From: JBCAWW01 sp039024315
Lineage (GTDB): Bacteria; Bacteroidota; Bacteroidia; J057
Direction: 5' to 3'
DNA length: 57,080 bases
NCBI GenBank assembly: GCA_039024315.1
Contig: JBCCQN010000023.1
Span: forward strand, 1-57,080
The notes beneath the pieces are model-generated. The model did not search any database and was not told where the DNA came from. It was given only the letters and a program-made list of their open reading frames with translations. The translations under genes were made by a program, and so were the position numbers. Below, piece after piece: positions 8,320 to 17,036 of the stretch (positions are counted from its first letter, which is position 1; every line of letters begins with the position of its first letter).

Positions 8320-8994
8320 ATGAATATTCTCATTACTGGATCAAATAGGGGCATAGGTTTCGAGGCCGCGAGGCAATTGGGAGTGAAAGGACATACCATC
8401 TTCATTACGGCGAGAAGCGATAAAGACCTATCAGGAGCAGTGGCATCTTTGATGGCAAAAGGAGTCAATTGTAGCGGTTATTTACTTGATCTTTCGTCAA
8501 CAGAATCGATCGATACCTTCGTCGAAGATTTTGCAGAAGAATTAGATGTATTGGTCAATAATGCCGGTGTCTATCTGAGTGGATATCCCTCTCAATTGAG
8601 TAAGGCTAATTTGTTGGCCTCTTTTTACGTCAATACTATCGGTCCTTGGTATCTGAGCAATAAACTAATCCCTAAACTATCGAAAAGTCAAAGCCCCAAA
8701 ATCATAAATGTTTCGTCGGGGGCTGGGGCCATGAAATCACAGCATTACGCTCCAGATCATTACTCCGCCTACCGGATTTCAAAGCTAGCTTTAAATGAAT
8801 TTACCAGATTGTTGAGTCAGGAATATCCTAAGTGGAAAATTAATGCGATGTGCCCAGGCTGGGTGAGAACCCGAATGGGGGGCAGCAATGCCAATCGATC
8901 GGTGGCAGAGGGGGCAGATACGATTACCTGGCTAGCGCTCGAAAATGAGGAGACGGGTAATTTCTATCGAGATCGAAAAATCATACCTTGGTAG
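8320..8994 (+). CDS. Short-chain dehydrogenase/reductase (SDR)
   Basis: The ATG at 8320 starts directly at the Rossmann glycine motif (NILITGSNRGIG). The frame is open further upstream but there it overlaps the CPBP gene and has no homology-like character. Other SDR landmarks are NNAGVY, SSGAGAM (catalytic Ser) and YSAYRISKLALN (the YxxxK pair). The protein has 224 residues, a usual length for a classical NAD(P)-dependent SDR acting on a hydroxyl or carbonyl group in the cytoplasm. The substrate cannot be read from the sequence. Confidence 0.9.
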   Translation: MNILITGSNRGIGFEAARQLGVKGHTIFITARSDKDLSGAVASLMAKGVNCSGYLLDLSSTESIDTFVEDFAEELDVLVNNAGVYLSGYPSQLSKANLLASFYVNTIGPWYLSNKLIPKLSKSQSPKIINVSSGAGAMKSQHYAPDHYSAYRISKLALNEFTRLLSQEYPKWKINAMCPGWVRTRMGGSNANRSVAEGADTITWLALENEETGNFYRDRKIIPW

Positions 8995-9070
8995 GAATGC
9001 GTCGTCAAAATAAGTTCATATTTTCTTTCGCCCCAATCTCACCACTAAATCCTCAATACCAGATACTAAA

Positions 9071-9442
9071 ATGAGTGTCCGCGACTTTATTGAAAGCCAA
9101 GAAAAGGAGCGTCGCGATTTGATGCGCTACCTACACCATCTCTTCAGTGAAGAAATGGGACTCGTGTCAAAAATTAGGTACCGCGTACCCTTTTACTATA
9201 ACCGCTCTTGGATTTGCTATCTCAATCCTATCAAAACAGGGGGCATTGAATTAGTTTTTCTTCGTGGAAACGAACTCTCCAATGTGCAAGGCATACTAGA
9301 CCATCGAGGCCGCAAACAGGTTAGTGGTATCATGCTCGAAAAGCTGGCCGATATCCCTCAAGAAGCAATCCGAGAGATCATGCACGAAGCCATCATCCTT
9401 GATGAGACCGTCAAATACGCCTCCAAACGTAAAGGGAAATAA
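9071..9442 (+). CDS. DUF1801 domain-containing protein
   Basis: This is a 123-residue cytoplasmic protein with the DUF1801/YdhG fold signature: RDLMRYLHHLFSEEM, then KIRYRVPFYYNRSWICYLNP, IELVFLRGNEL and a basic end. The biochemical role is unknown. Its TAA stop shares one base with the ATG of the Crp/Fnr-type regulator (TAATG at 9440-9444), so the two are almost certainly translated from one message. Confidence 0.85.
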   Translation: MSVRDFIESQEKERRDLMRYLHHLFSEEMGLVSKIRYRVPFYYNRSWICYLNPIKTGGIELVFLRGNELSNVQGILDHRGRKQVSGIMLEKLADIPQEAIREIMHEAIILDETVKYASKRKGK

Positions 9443-10026
9443 TGCCAACCGCCAACGCACTCAAAACCTATTGCCAGAGTATCACTCCATTGAGTGAAGC
9501 AGAGTTGAGTCTTATAGATAAATACTTTGTACGCAAGGAAATCGCAAGGCGTAAATATCTGCTGGCGGTAGAGCAAGTATGTGATTTTATCGCTTTTGTC
9601 GAGCAAGGGGCGATCCGTCATCTTCACCTCAAGGATGGAGATGAGATCAGCTGCGATTTTTCTTTTGAAAACTGCTTTATCACGGATTTTTCCAGTTTCA
9701 ATAGTGGCAAGGCAACTAATGCTGCTTTTCAAGCTATGGAACACTCGGTGGTATGGCTCATTTATAAGCCTGCCTTATCCGAGCTTTATGCAAAGGTGCC
9801 AGCCTTTCAGACTATAGGCCGAGTAGCCAGTGAAGAGGTGGCCCAAAAAGCTTCGGATATTGCCCGCTCTTTGGGTTCAGACCGCCCCGCGGAACGCTAC
9901 CAAAAATTGCTCCAGACCCAGCCAGAACTTTTTCAACGCATTCCGCAACGTTATATCGCAGATTTTTTGGGCATTAGCCCCGAGAGCTTGAGTAGGATCT
10001 GTAAGCGCTTGAGTAGGGGTGAGTGA
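9442..10026 (+). CDS. Crp/Fnr family transcriptional regulator
   Basis: The protein has 194 residues. The N-terminal half is a cyclic-nucleotide-binding-type beta roll (KYLLAVEQVCDFIAFVEQGAIRHL). The C terminus is a short helix-turn-helix, IPQRYIADFLGISPESLSRI, typical of the short Bacteroidota Crp/Fnr group. The cyclic-nucleotide pocket residues are not clearly present, so the ligand is unknown. It is translationally coupled to the DUF1801 gene. A perfect CCGC/GCGG hairpin (loop CCC) followed by AACGCT lies at 9882-9898. The region downstream is a repeat cluster. Confidence 0.88.
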   Translation: MPTANALKTYCQSITPLSEAELSLIDKYFVRKEIARRKYLLAVEQVCDFIAFVEQGAIRHLHLKDGDEISCDFSFENCFITDFSSFNSGKATNAAFQAMEHSVVWLIYKPALSELYAKVPAFQTIGRVASEEVAQKASDIARSLGSDRPAERYQKLLQTQPELFQRIPQRYIADFLGISPESLSRICKRLSRGE

Positions 10027-10341
10027 TTTTTGCTGGTCTTTATGGGGTTTACTCCCGAAAGCTTTCGGGACGCGGAACGCTTGTCTCTACGGTGCGGCAT
10101 GCATGCGCGCACCTACCGGATAATCACTTCGATCCCGATTTTTATCGGGAAGAAATCTCCTATCCGGCAAATTGTAATTACTTATACCACCCACGGAGAT
10201 TTCTCTTCGTTCCGCTGCGCAGAACTCGCCCGAAAGGAAAATGGGATGTTTTGGGTATTGCAACAAGCCACTGCCTCGTCGCATAGAGATAATCGTTCTG
10301 CGAAGCAGAAAAGCTTAACTTAAAGCAAACAAATCTTCCTC
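10027..10341. repeat. Intergenic repeat cluster (315 bp, no gene)
   Basis: This gap holds several nested repeats. TCCCGAAAGCTTTCGGGA is a perfect 18-bp palindrome at 10053-10070, followed at once by CGCGGAACGCT. A GCATGC-centred palindrome lies at 10091-10113. TCCCGAT and ATCGGGA form a hairpin with a TTTT loop at 10133-10150. GAAATCTCC and GGAGATTTC pair at 10152-10160 and 10195-10203. Two degenerate hairpin-AACG motifs lie near 10209-10222 and 10293-10308. Short open frames across it are side effects of the repeats and I do not call them genes. Confidence 0.75.
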
Positions 10342-10902
10342 ATGAAACTCGTTTTTATTGTCGGACCACCTGCCTCAGGTAAAATGACCGTTGGGCAAGC
10401 CCTCGCTAAGCTTACTGGGCTCAAACTCTTTCACAATCATATGTCGATCGAGTTGGTGAGAAACTTTTTTGATTTTGGCGATGAAGGTTTTTCGGCCCTA
10501 AACCAAAAAATTCGCTGGTCAATTTTTGAAGCCGTGGCTGCAAGTGATTTAGAAGGCTTGATTTTTACCCTAGTCTGGGCGTTCGACGAAGTCGAAGATC
10601 ACCGATACGTCGCCGAAATAGCAGAAATCTTTAGCCAAAAAGGGGCTGATGTTTTTTATGTGGAACTAGTATGTAGTCTCGACCAACGCTTGTTTCGCAA
10701 TAAGCAACCTAGTCGTTTGCAGGCCAAAGCCTCTAAGCGAGATGTGAAGAGATCCGAGGAAGTACTGCTCAAGCAAGAGAAGCAGTATCGCATGAATAGC
10801 CTTTCGGGTGAGATCACACTCCCAAACTACTTGATCATAGATAATACCGAATTGCCGCCTGAAGAGGTCGCCAACCGCATTCAAGAAGCCTTTTCGATAT
10901 AG
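10342..10902 (+). CDS. P-loop NTPase, small-molecule kinase-like
   Basis: A Walker A motif (GPPASGKMT, residues 8-16) lies right at the N terminus, followed by LTGLKLFHNHMSIELV, where the His-Asn pair is typical of the AAA/kinase-like P-loop proteins related to shikimate and chloramphenicol kinases. The protein has 186 residues, no membrane segment, and an Arg-rich lid region (RLQAKASKRDVKRSEE). It is probably a nucleotide-dependent phosphotransferase of unknown substrate. Its 3' end overlaps the convergent NTF2-like gene by 22 bp. A perfect CGAC/GTCG hairpin (loop GAA) preceded by GGCGTT lies at 10579-10594. Confidence 0.8.
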   Translation: MKLVFIVGPPASGKMTVGQALAKLTGLKLFHNHMSIELVRNFFDFGDEGFSALNQKIRWSIFEAVAASDLEGLIFTLVWAFDEVEDHRYVAEIAEIFSQKGADVFYVELVCSLDQRLFRNKQPSRLQAKASKRDVKRSEEVLLKQEKQYRMNSLSGEITLPNYLIIDNTELPPEEVANRIQEAFSI

Positions 10903-11342
10903 CGTTGGAGCTGTTTAGCCGTTTGCTTTTGGAGGCGCTTTTTGAAAAAGCCAGTGCCTCCCAATAACCATCCTTGAAAACCAAGGGCTTGCTTGGCCCA
11001 CTTCCTGACGGGAAAACGATCGATATGGCGGTAGATTTTGCCGTCCTTAAACATGAAGCTTGCTTCAATCACATTATGAACCTTGCGTTTTTTGGGGCCA
11101 AAGCTGTAGGTCGCTTCCCAATGGGCGGAGCCATTTTGCTCATTGGCCTTGACGTTGGAGAACTCGACATATAGGTCTTTACCATTTTTGAGGAGCATTT
11201 CCCACATCTTGCGGACCTGCTCGGCTTGTAGTTCGCCGAAGGCGGGATCATGAAAGACTGCCTCATCGTGATAACAAGCGGCCATTGTCTCGGCATCGCG
11301 TTTGGTAAAGGCAGTATAAAATTTCGTGATTAAGTCTTCCAT
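10881..11342 (-). CDS. NTF2/SnoaL-like domain protein
   Basis: The protein has 153 residues and starts MEDLITKFYTAFTKRDAETMAACY, the standard opening helix of SnoaL/NTF2-like folds. HDEAVFHDPAFGEL and AHWEATYSFGPKKRKVHNVI follow, with FMFKDGKIYRHIDRF as the late strand. Such proteins bind or isomerise small hydrophobic molecules; no specific function is visible. The gene ends a minus-strand cluster after the VOC and YciI genes, 1 bp beyond the YciI stop, which suggests one transcript. Confidence 0.85.
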   Translation of the reverse strand: MEDLITKFYTAFTKRDAETMAACYHDEAVFHDPAFGELQAEQVRKMWEMLLKNGKDLYVEFSNVKANEQNGSAHWEATYSFGPKKRKVHNVIEASFMFKDGKIYRHIDRFPVRKWAKQALGFQGWLLGGTGFFKKRLQKQTAKQLQRYIEKAS

Positions 11343-11343
11343 C

Positions 11344-11634
11344 TTAGTTTTCCATTTTGGTGCCTAACATGACCTTCCAAGGGCGGACTTCCCATTTGGT
11401 GATCAGTCCTTGCTCAACGTAAGGATCATTTTTGGCAAAATCAATGGCTACTTGCTTATCTCGCCCCCGAAACAGGAGGACCGCTTTGTCAGCAGGCTCT
11501 TCTAAAGCGCCTCCCAGCAGTAGGTGTCCTGCTTCGACAGCTTTTTGAGCGTGCTGCAAGTGCGTGGCACGAAAAGGAGCTCGTTTTTCAACAAAAGCCT
11601 CTACCGTTTCATAAAAGAGGATGAAATATTTCAT
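11344..11634 (-). CDS. YciI family protein
   Basis: The start is set at the ATG at 11634, giving KYFILFYETVEAFVEKRAPFRATHLQHAQKA, the normal N terminus of YciI-like proteins. That ATG overlaps the VOC stop as ATGA. A longer frame would run into the VOC gene. The conserved His in ATHLQH and the later GALEEPADKAVLLFRG fit the ferredoxin-like YciI fold. Family members are small and possibly enzymatic, with no firm function. The protein has 96 residues, a usual length. Confidence 0.87.
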   Translation of the reverse strand: MKYFILFYETVEAFVEKRAPFRATHLQHAQKAVEAGHLLLGGALEEPADKAVLLFRGRDKQVAIDFAKNDPYVEQGLITKWEVRPWKVMLGTKMEN

Positions 11635-12020
11635 GAGCCAATTTGAAATGTAGGATTGAAAATCAGGCCGAGAATATTGCCCCACGGATCTTTGACTGAG
11701 GCAACTTTTAGTGCACCCCCAACCCCATGAGGGGCTTCGTGTTCACTCGCTCCCAGACTGATAAGATGGGCATAAATGCCCTCTATGTCCTCTACGCCCC
11801 AATAGACAAATACACTCTCCCCTTTATCCTCGGCTTGAACCTCTGAGGGTTGCAGGCCAAGTTCAAAGCCACCAATATTGAAACCTACATAAAAAGGCTC
11901 GTCAAAATAAGGCGCTGTGTTAAAGGCCTTGCTATACCATTCTTTGGCTGCTGTGAGCTCGCTAACTTGGTAAGCCGCGGTTCTAAGCCCAAGAAAGGGG
12001 CTATGGTTGTTTGCTTTCAT
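11631..12020 (-). CDS. VOC (glyoxalase/bleomycin resistance) family protein
   Basis: The protein has 129 residues with two beta-alpha-beta-beta-beta modules. The first contains LRTAAYQVSELTAAKEWYSKAF and FELGLQPSE. The second contains VEDIEGIYAHLISLGA and VKDPWGNILGLIFNP, the hallmark end of the fold. Members bind a metal and act as lyases, dioxygenases or resistance proteins; the exact role is unknown. It lies 11 bp behind the sensor kinase gene and overlaps the YciI start by 4 bp, so a kinase-VOC-YciI-NTF2 transcript is likely. Confidence 0.87.
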   Translation of the reverse strand: MKANNHSPFLGLRTAAYQVSELTAAKEWYSKAFNTAPYFDEPFYVGFNIGGFELGLQPSEVQAEDKGESVFVYWGVEDIEGIYAHLISLGASEHEAPHGVGGALKVASVKDPWGNILGLIFNPTFQIGS

Positions 12021-12031
12021 ATGCTCCCAAA

Positions 12032-13336
12032 TTAAACCTTGGGAAGGCTAAAATAAAAGGAGGCGCCTTGGCCTAAGATACTATCTCCCCAAATTTTGCC
12101 TCCGTGCAGCCCGATGATCCTAGCGGTACTTGCTAGGCCGATACCACTGCCTGGAAATTCGCTCTGAGTATGTAAACGTTGAAAGATGGAAAACAACTTG
12201 GTTTTGTATTTGGGATCAAAACCGGCACCATTGTCGTGAACCGAAAAAGTGATCTCTTTTTCTGTTTCAAAAGCTTGAATCTTTATTTGGGTTTCCTCCT
12301 CTCGGGAAGAATATTTGATTGCGTTAGAAATGAGGTTTTCCCATACTTCAGTAATCATACCTTTATCTGCGTAGCAGTTGGGTAAATCTTGCATAACCCA
12401 TGATATCTTTTGTGAAGGCATACTATCCTGGTATTCTTCTAGTAGACTGGCCACTAGCGCTTGGGTGTTTAGACAAGATTTTTCTAGTTGTAAGTCTCTA
12501 GTTTGGGCATATCGCAAGAGTGAATCGATCATGTTTGATAGGCGATTAGCTGAAATGTTAGCACGACTTATATATTTTTCTCCTTCATTGGATAAGATTT
12601 CCCCTGCTTGTTTGGGCAACAAGGCTAGCAGTGATTTGATATTAGTTAAAGGTGCTTTCAAGTCATGGGTAATGGAGAAAATGAGTCGCTCTAGTTCCTC
12701 GTTTGCTTCGTTTAAGGAAGTGTTGGAGGTTTTAAGCTCATTGGCGTTTTCTTCGATCTTTTGCACGTATTTATGACTTTCTAGCGTGAAAATGTAGATG
12801 ATGGTAAAAGTGAAAAGAAAAGCGAGAAAGTCATTTAAGGTTCTGACAAAGAGATAACTATAAGGATCCACACTCAATAAGGGATCAAAAGCTGAAAAAT
12901 GCCACTGTAGATATACCCATATGATAATCGCGACCAAGGCTAAGCCAAACTTCCAGCGACCAATTTCCCCACGGAAAAAGAAAAATGACATTCCCATGCC
13001 CGGTAATAAGTAAGCCTGGAAGTGCATTTCTGGAGCAAAAATAATGGGTAACAAAAGGAGAATTACATAGCCTGCAATTAAAAAGTAAAGCCTCGAAGCA
13101 AAGGTTTTTTGCCGATAGTTCAACGCTAAAGGGATAATCCCGTGAATGCAACCGAGCAATAAGAGCAGGGTGGCGATCAGGGGCCATCCAGTGAATAGAG
13201 AAGTCAGCCCCAAGATCAGCATGACTGCAATCGAGAGTAAAGAAGAGGCATTGATAAAATGCAGAGTCCGCACCATACTTGGCTCTGTATGGTCATCAAT
13301 CCCAATATCTCTGAGCTGGTAAAAGGTTTTCAACAT
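12032..13336 (-). CDS. Sensor histidine kinase, six-helix membrane sensor
   Basis: The N-terminal half has about six transmembrane segments (for example SLLSIAVMLILGLTSLF and LYFLIAGYVILLLLPIIF). A coiled linker follows, then the kinase core: H-box IFSITHDLKAPLTNIKS, N-box WENLISNAIKYS, G1 VHDNGAGFDP and G2 GSGIGLASTARII. A TRDLQLEK-type stretch separates H and N boxes. The ATG at 13336 is preferred; an in-frame GTG at 13390 would add 18 residues. No cognate response regulator is adjacent: the next genes on the strand are VOC, YciI and NTF2-like. The signal sensed is unknown. Confidence 0.88.
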   Translation of the reverse strand: MLKTFYQLRDIGIDDHTEPSMVRTLHFINASSLLSIAVMLILGLTSLFTGWPLIATLLLLLGCIHGIIPLALNYRQKTFASRLYFLIAGYVILLLLPIIFAPEMHFQAYLLPGMGMSFFFFRGEIGRWKFGLALVAIIIWVYLQWHFSAFDPLLSVDPYSYLFVRTLNDFLAFLFTFTIIYIFTLESHKYVQKIEENANELKTSNTSLNEANEELERLIFSITHDLKAPLTNIKSLLALLPKQAGEILSNEGEKYISRANISANRLSNMIDSLLRYAQTRDLQLEKSCLNTQALVASLLEEYQDSMPSQKISWVMQDLPNCYADKGMITEVWENLISNAIKYSSREEETQIKIQAFETEKEITFSVHDNGAGFDPKYKTKLFSIFQRLHTQSEFPGSGIGLASTARIIGLHGGKIWGDSILGQGASFYFSLPKV

Positions 13337-13483
13337 CAGGTATTGTGCTAAGGTAAAAGCCAGGAAGTGGGAGTTATGCTTAATGTACACTTTTATAGGC
13401 TTCCTTTCTAGATTTGATTGCTAAAAACAATCTTATTTCGGATTTGGTTTACTGTCTTTCCTTCTCTCTTGAGCCTATACATT

Positions 13484-14032
13484 ATGATTCAATATTGCCT
13501 ATTCATCTTACTTTCTAGCTTTATGACGGATACTACTAATAGCTTGAAAATTGACTTTGGTACAGATAAATCTGGCCAAACTTGGCGGGTTATCAATGAT
13601 GGCGTAATGGGGGGGCTGTCTCAGGCTCAAGCTAGGCTGACCGATAATAGTGTCTTATATCGCGGCGAGATCTCTCTTGATAATAATGGGGGCTTTTCCT
13701 CGCTGAGGAGCCCTTATGAGCGTTTTAACTTTTCAGACTTCGAAACGGTAACGATTCGTTTCAAAAGCAAGGGACCTACCTTTGGTTTTACCTTGGAAAC
13801 CAGTTCTTACTTCTACCAACCTTATTATAAAACCGTACTCAAGAGTGAAGGCGATGATTGGCAGACCATCACTGTAAAGCTTACCGACTTTAAGCAATAT
13901 CAGTTGGGGCGTCCCTCTGGGGAACGCTTAGCCGCTTCTTATTTATCCAAGATCATCCGTATAGGTTTTATTAATCATGATAAGGTCGCTAAGCCCTTCG
14001 AGCTAGAGATTGATTACATTTTGTTTGAGTAG
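13484..14032 (+). CDS. CIA30 family protein
   Basis: The domain is recognised by FGTDKSGQTWRVINDGVMGG, LYRGEISLDNNGGFSS and the C-terminal ELEIDYILFE, the galactose-binding-like fold of complex I intermediate-associated protein 30. The ATG at 13484 gives a short hydrophobic N terminus (IQYCLFILLSS). An in-frame TTG at 13418 is less likely, because TAGATTTG at 13409-13416 fits a Bacteroidota -7 box and would place transcription start after it. Bacterial members have no proven role. The fold reappears at the C terminus of the amidohydrolase at 47259-49076. AACGCT follows a TCCC/GGGG stem at 13912-13928. Confidence 0.8.
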   Translation: MIQYCLFILLSSFMTDTTNSLKIDFGTDKSGQTWRVINDGVMGGLSQAQARLTDNSVLYRGEISLDNNGGFSSLRSPYERFNFSDFETVTIRFKSKGPTFGFTLETSSYFYQPYYKTVLKSEGDDWQTITVKLTDFKQYQLGRPSGERLAASYLSKIIRIGFINHDKVAKPFELEIDYILFE

Positions 14033-14048
14033 TAAGATGTAAAAAATT

Positions 14049-14089
14049 AGCGTTCCGCGCTCCCGCATCCCGACCATCGGGATCGGGAG
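14049..14089 (-). repeat. AACGCT motif joined to a large hairpin
   Basis: AGCGTT on the plus strand (14049-14054) is followed by CTCCCG-ATCCCGA and TCGGGAT-CGGGAG, a 13-bp stem with one bulged base and a CCA loop (14060-14089). The copy at 10053-10081 has the same layout: large hairpin, then CGCGGAACGCT. The 122-bp gap between the CIA30 gene and recQ holds nothing else that I recognise. Confidence 0.7.
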
Positions 14090-14154
14090 GCAAAACCCGT
14101 AAAAAGCATCTCAGGAGGAAGCTTGATTAAGCTATTTATGCTTAATTTGAGCCT

Positions 14155-16068
14155 ATGCGTCAGCCGAAAGAAGTTTTACAGCAATATTGGGGATACCCAG
14201 ATTTTCGGCCTCTACAAGAAGAGATCATTCGGCATGTGTTAGCTGGTAAGGATACCCTAGCCTTGCTGCCAACAGGGGGCGGTAAATCTATCTGCTTTCA
14301 GGTTCCCACTATGTCGCAAGAAGGTCTAACTCTAGTGGTCTCTCCTCTGATCGCATTGATGAAAGACCAGGTAGAAAGCCTCAATCGCCGAGGCATTCCG
14401 GCTACTTATATCAACAGCAGCCTCGCCTATCATCAAATTGACAGCCGCCTACAAGGCGCGATGGATGGTGTGTATCGCTTTTTATATCTAGCTCCTGAGC
14501 GTATCCAAAGCGAAATGTTTCAGATGCGATTGTCAAAGATGCCCGTCAAACTATTGGCGGTGGATGAAGCGCATTGTATTTCGCAGTGGGGCTATGATTT
14601 TCGACCTTCTTATCTTGAGATTGCCGCTATTCGCGAACGCTTACCCGCAGTGCCTATCATCGCTTTGACTGCTTCGGCGACTCCCGAAGTGCAGGAAGAT
14701 ATCTTGGCCAAGCTTCAGATGACAGAAGCGCAAGTTTTTCGAAAGAGCTTTCGGCGCCCGAATTTGCGGTATTTCATGATTGAGGAGGAAAACGTTCCGG
14801 CACGCATTCTCAAAATCTGTCAACGCACCCTTGGCACTGGGATCATTTACGCGCGTACGCGCAAGCTTACCACTCTGTTGGCCCAGTTTCTGAAAGAACA
14901 AGGCATCGCTGCTATGGCCTATCATGGCGGACTCAAAACTTCAGCGCGTAATAAAATCCAACAAGATTGGCTCGAAGATCGAACTCGGGTGATTGTGGCG
15001 ACCAATGCCTTTGGGATGGGGATTGACAAGCCCAATGTACGCTTTGTGGTCCATCACAATCTGCCCTTTGACCTGGAGAGCTATTATCAAGAAGCGGGTA
15101 GGGGAGGCCGCGATGGCGAAACCGCCTTAGCGATTGCTTTTGCCAATCCCGCTGATATCAATCAACTGCAAGTTTGGAACGCGGAAAAGTATCCGTCTTG
15201 GGAGCAATTGACTCGACATTATGAGTCGCTCTGCAATTATTTTCAAGTCCCGAAAGAAGGGAGTGTTGGAGAGGCAGAGCCTTTTCATATCTCTGAGATT
15301 TGTAGTGCTATCGGCGAACAGGCAATCCCACTCTACAATTCGATCAGGCTACTAGAAAATGAAGGCTTACTGCATTTTAGTGCCGAAAGCGATGATTTCG
15401 CTTATCTGCAGATGGTGGCTCGACCCCAAGATTTGCTGATTTACAAGCAGCAACATCCTATGATGGCAAGCCTGATTGACTTTATCTTGCGATCTTTGGG
15501 GGGAGAGGTATATACCAATGATATGCGCTTCTTTCCTGAGCCTTGGGCGCGAAAGTTAGATCTGCCACCTTTGGATCTCTATGCTCAGCTAGAGCGCTTG
15601 GACCAGCATGGTCTGATTCATTATCAAGCGCCTTCCCAGGAGCCTAGCATTCGCTTTTTGAAGCCGCGTCAGCGCTTGAGTAAAAAACTGCTCAACTGGG
15701 ATAAGTACATCTTTTTGCGCCAGCAAAATGATCAAAGACTCAAGGAGATGCTGCGTTATGTCGAAAACAAAAGTTTTTGTCGCCAACTCACGATTCAACA
15801 GTACTTTGGTGAAAAAACTACTGAGCCTTGTGGCCGCTGTGATGTCTGTATTGGGCGCTATAAAGCCAAGATCGACGACAAGGAGTTTGCCTCAATTCGA
15901 CAAGCCTTACTAGCTTTTATACAAGCCAAAACGCCCCGCTATCGAGACGTTTTGGCTGAGTGTAGGGAAGGGAGTCCGGCCCAACGTGAAAAAGTGCTAC
16001 GACATCTTTTAGATCAAAAAGTAGTCCTTTCAGATGAGTTTGGAGTCTTGAAAGTGGCTGCTAAATAA
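14155..16068 (+). CDS. recQ: ATP-dependent DNA helicase RecQ
   Basis: All RecQ landmarks are present. Motif 0/I region: FRPLQEEIIRHVL and LLPTGGGKSICFQVP. Walker B and aromatic loop: AVDEAHCISQWGYDFRPSY. Motif V/VI: VATNAFGMGIDKPNVRF and YYQEAGRGGRDG. The zinc-binding Cys set is at CRQLTIQQYFGE and CGRCDVC. It unwinds DNA 3' to 5' in recombination and replication-fork repair. The protein has 637 residues; the end after the winged-helix part is short and no HRDC domain is obvious. AACGCT lies at 14636-14641 after a CGC/GCG stem. Confidence 0.95.
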   Translation: MRQPKEVLQQYWGYPDFRPLQEEIIRHVLAGKDTLALLPTGGGKSICFQVPTMSQEGLTLVVSPLIALMKDQVESLNRRGIPATYINSSLAYHQIDSRLQGAMDGVYRFLYLAPERIQSEMFQMRLSKMPVKLLAVDEAHCISQWGYDFRPSYLEIAAIRERLPAVPIIALTASATPEVQEDILAKLQMTEAQVFRKSFRRPNLRYFMIEEENVPARILKICQRTLGTGIIYARTRKLTTLLAQFLKEQGIAAMAYHGGLKTSARNKIQQDWLEDRTRVIVATNAFGMGIDKPNVRFVVHHNLPFDLESYYQEAGRGGRDGETALAIAFANPADINQLQVWNAEKYPSWEQLTRHYESLCNYFQVPKEGSVGEAEPFHISEICSAIGEQAIPLYNSIRLLENEGLLHFSAESDDFAYLQMVARPQDLLIYKQQHPMMASLIDFILRSLGGEVYTNDMRFFPEPWARKLDLPPLDLYAQLERLDQHGLIHYQAPSQEPSIRFLKPRQRLSKKLLNWDKYIFLRQQNDQRLKEMLRYVENKSFCRQLTIQQYFGEKTTEPCGRCDVCIGRYKAKIDDKEFASIRQALLAFIQAKTPRYRDVLAECREGSPAQREKVLRHLLDQKVVLSDEFGVLKVAAK

Positions 16069-16078
16069 AAAGGGATTG

Positions 16079-16095
16079 AGCGTTCCGCGCAGCGG
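16079..16095 (-). repeat. Hairpin-AACGCT motif (CCGC/GCGG form)
   Basis: Read on the minus strand: CCGC stem, TGC loop, GCGG, then AACGCT. Compared with the canonical copy both stem strands have changed together (T to C and A to G), so pairing is kept. It fills the 29-bp gap between the convergent recQ and SH3 genes. Confidence 0.85.
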
Positions 16096-16097
16096 TG

Positions 16098-16901
16098 TCA
16101 AATCTTTACCAACTTTTTTCCATTCCAACGGTAGCGAGTAGTAGTATTGACATTGTATTTGACGGTTGGCTCTTGGTTTTCTTGCCCATCTTCAGGGAAG
16201 ATCGTCTCTCCATCTAGCATTTTTATAACCACTACTCCTTTTTCTCCCGCGGGATCTGCGGGAGTGGTTAGCGTTTGAGAGGTAAAAAATCCACCATCGC
16301 CCATACCGGTGTCTTCTCCAAAATAATGCAAGCGCTGCCCATCAAAGGCGAAGATCTTGTAACCTCCAGTATGCCCACAAGAATGGGCTGACCAATGGAC
16401 ATAAATTAGATCATCGACCAAGGGTACGCCCATTGGCCCTTTATTGAGGTATTGGTCTACTGCTTGAAATGACTTAATGCCTCGAAAAGAAATTTGCTGG
16501 ACGGTTTTGCCTTTATGGATGACTTTGATTTTGCTATGCCAAGTTGAGTCCCCTTCGCCAAGCAAAAAATAGTAATCAGGGTTTTTGCCACTGCGCTGAA
16601 CGTGATAAGTAATTAAGGGATGCCAGACGTAAGCGATTTGACCTTTATAATAGATTTTGTTCCAATAAGAAATCTTACCGTTGATCGTGTCCGTACCGAC
16701 ATTGCCAAAAAGGCGGATAGGCGTTCCCGCATTGACATTGGCTACTACTTTAGCCTCTAGATTTGGCGCTGCGCGTAGATTGACGCCATCAGCAAAGACA
16801 AAGGCGAGCGGATAGTGATCTGCCATCGCTGCTGTTTCTTGGGCCTGAAGCTTAGGGACCAAAACTATGAGGGCGAGGATGAGGAGCAACAAGTTTTTCA
16901 T
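16098..16901 (-). CDS. Exported SH3-domain protein
   Basis: A signal peptide (NLLLLILALIVLVPKLQAQ) precedes a bacterial SH3 domain at about residues 33-95: FADGVNLRAAPNLEAKVVANVNAGTP, then WNKIYYKGQIAYVWH. The remaining 170 residues form a domain I do not recognise, with repeated strand-like segments (DLIYVHWSAHSCGHTGGYK). SH3_3 domains often bind cell-wall peptides, so a periplasmic or surface role is the likely setting. It converges with recQ and diverges from the DUF5060 lipoprotein gene. Confidence 0.75.
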   Translation of the reverse strand: MKNLLLLILALIVLVPKLQAQETAAMADHYPLAFVFADGVNLRAAPNLEAKVVANVNAGTPIRLFGNVGTDTINGKISYWNKIYYKGQIAYVWHPLITYHVQRSGKNPDYYFLLGEGDSTWHSKIKVIHKGKTVQQISFRGIKSFQAVDQYLNKGPMGVPLVDDLIYVHWSAHSCGHTGGYKIFAFDGQRLHYFGEDTGMGDGGFFTSQTLTTPADPAGEKGVVVIKMLDGETIFPEDGQENQEPTVKYNVNTTTRYRWNGKKLVKI

Positions 16902-17036
16902 CGTGATCTTGATTTATGTCCTCAATTTGCCCCTACCACAATTGAATTAATTTGTTGTTCGAATATTCGTAGGCTTTGGGCGATTATTTGCTTTTACCTA
17001 CCTTATCTTTTCACTAGTATATTCAAAAATAACCCT

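Noticed and set aside
10023..10323. Overlapping open frames of 87-97 codons in the gap after the Crp/Fnr gene
   Set aside because: They run across palindromes and AACG motifs in all frames, have no protein-like composition and overlap each other.
16815..17036. N-terminal extension of the DUF5060 lipoprotein
   Set aside because: The ATG at 17037 starts a proper lipoprotein signal, and the extension overlaps the divergent SH3 gene.
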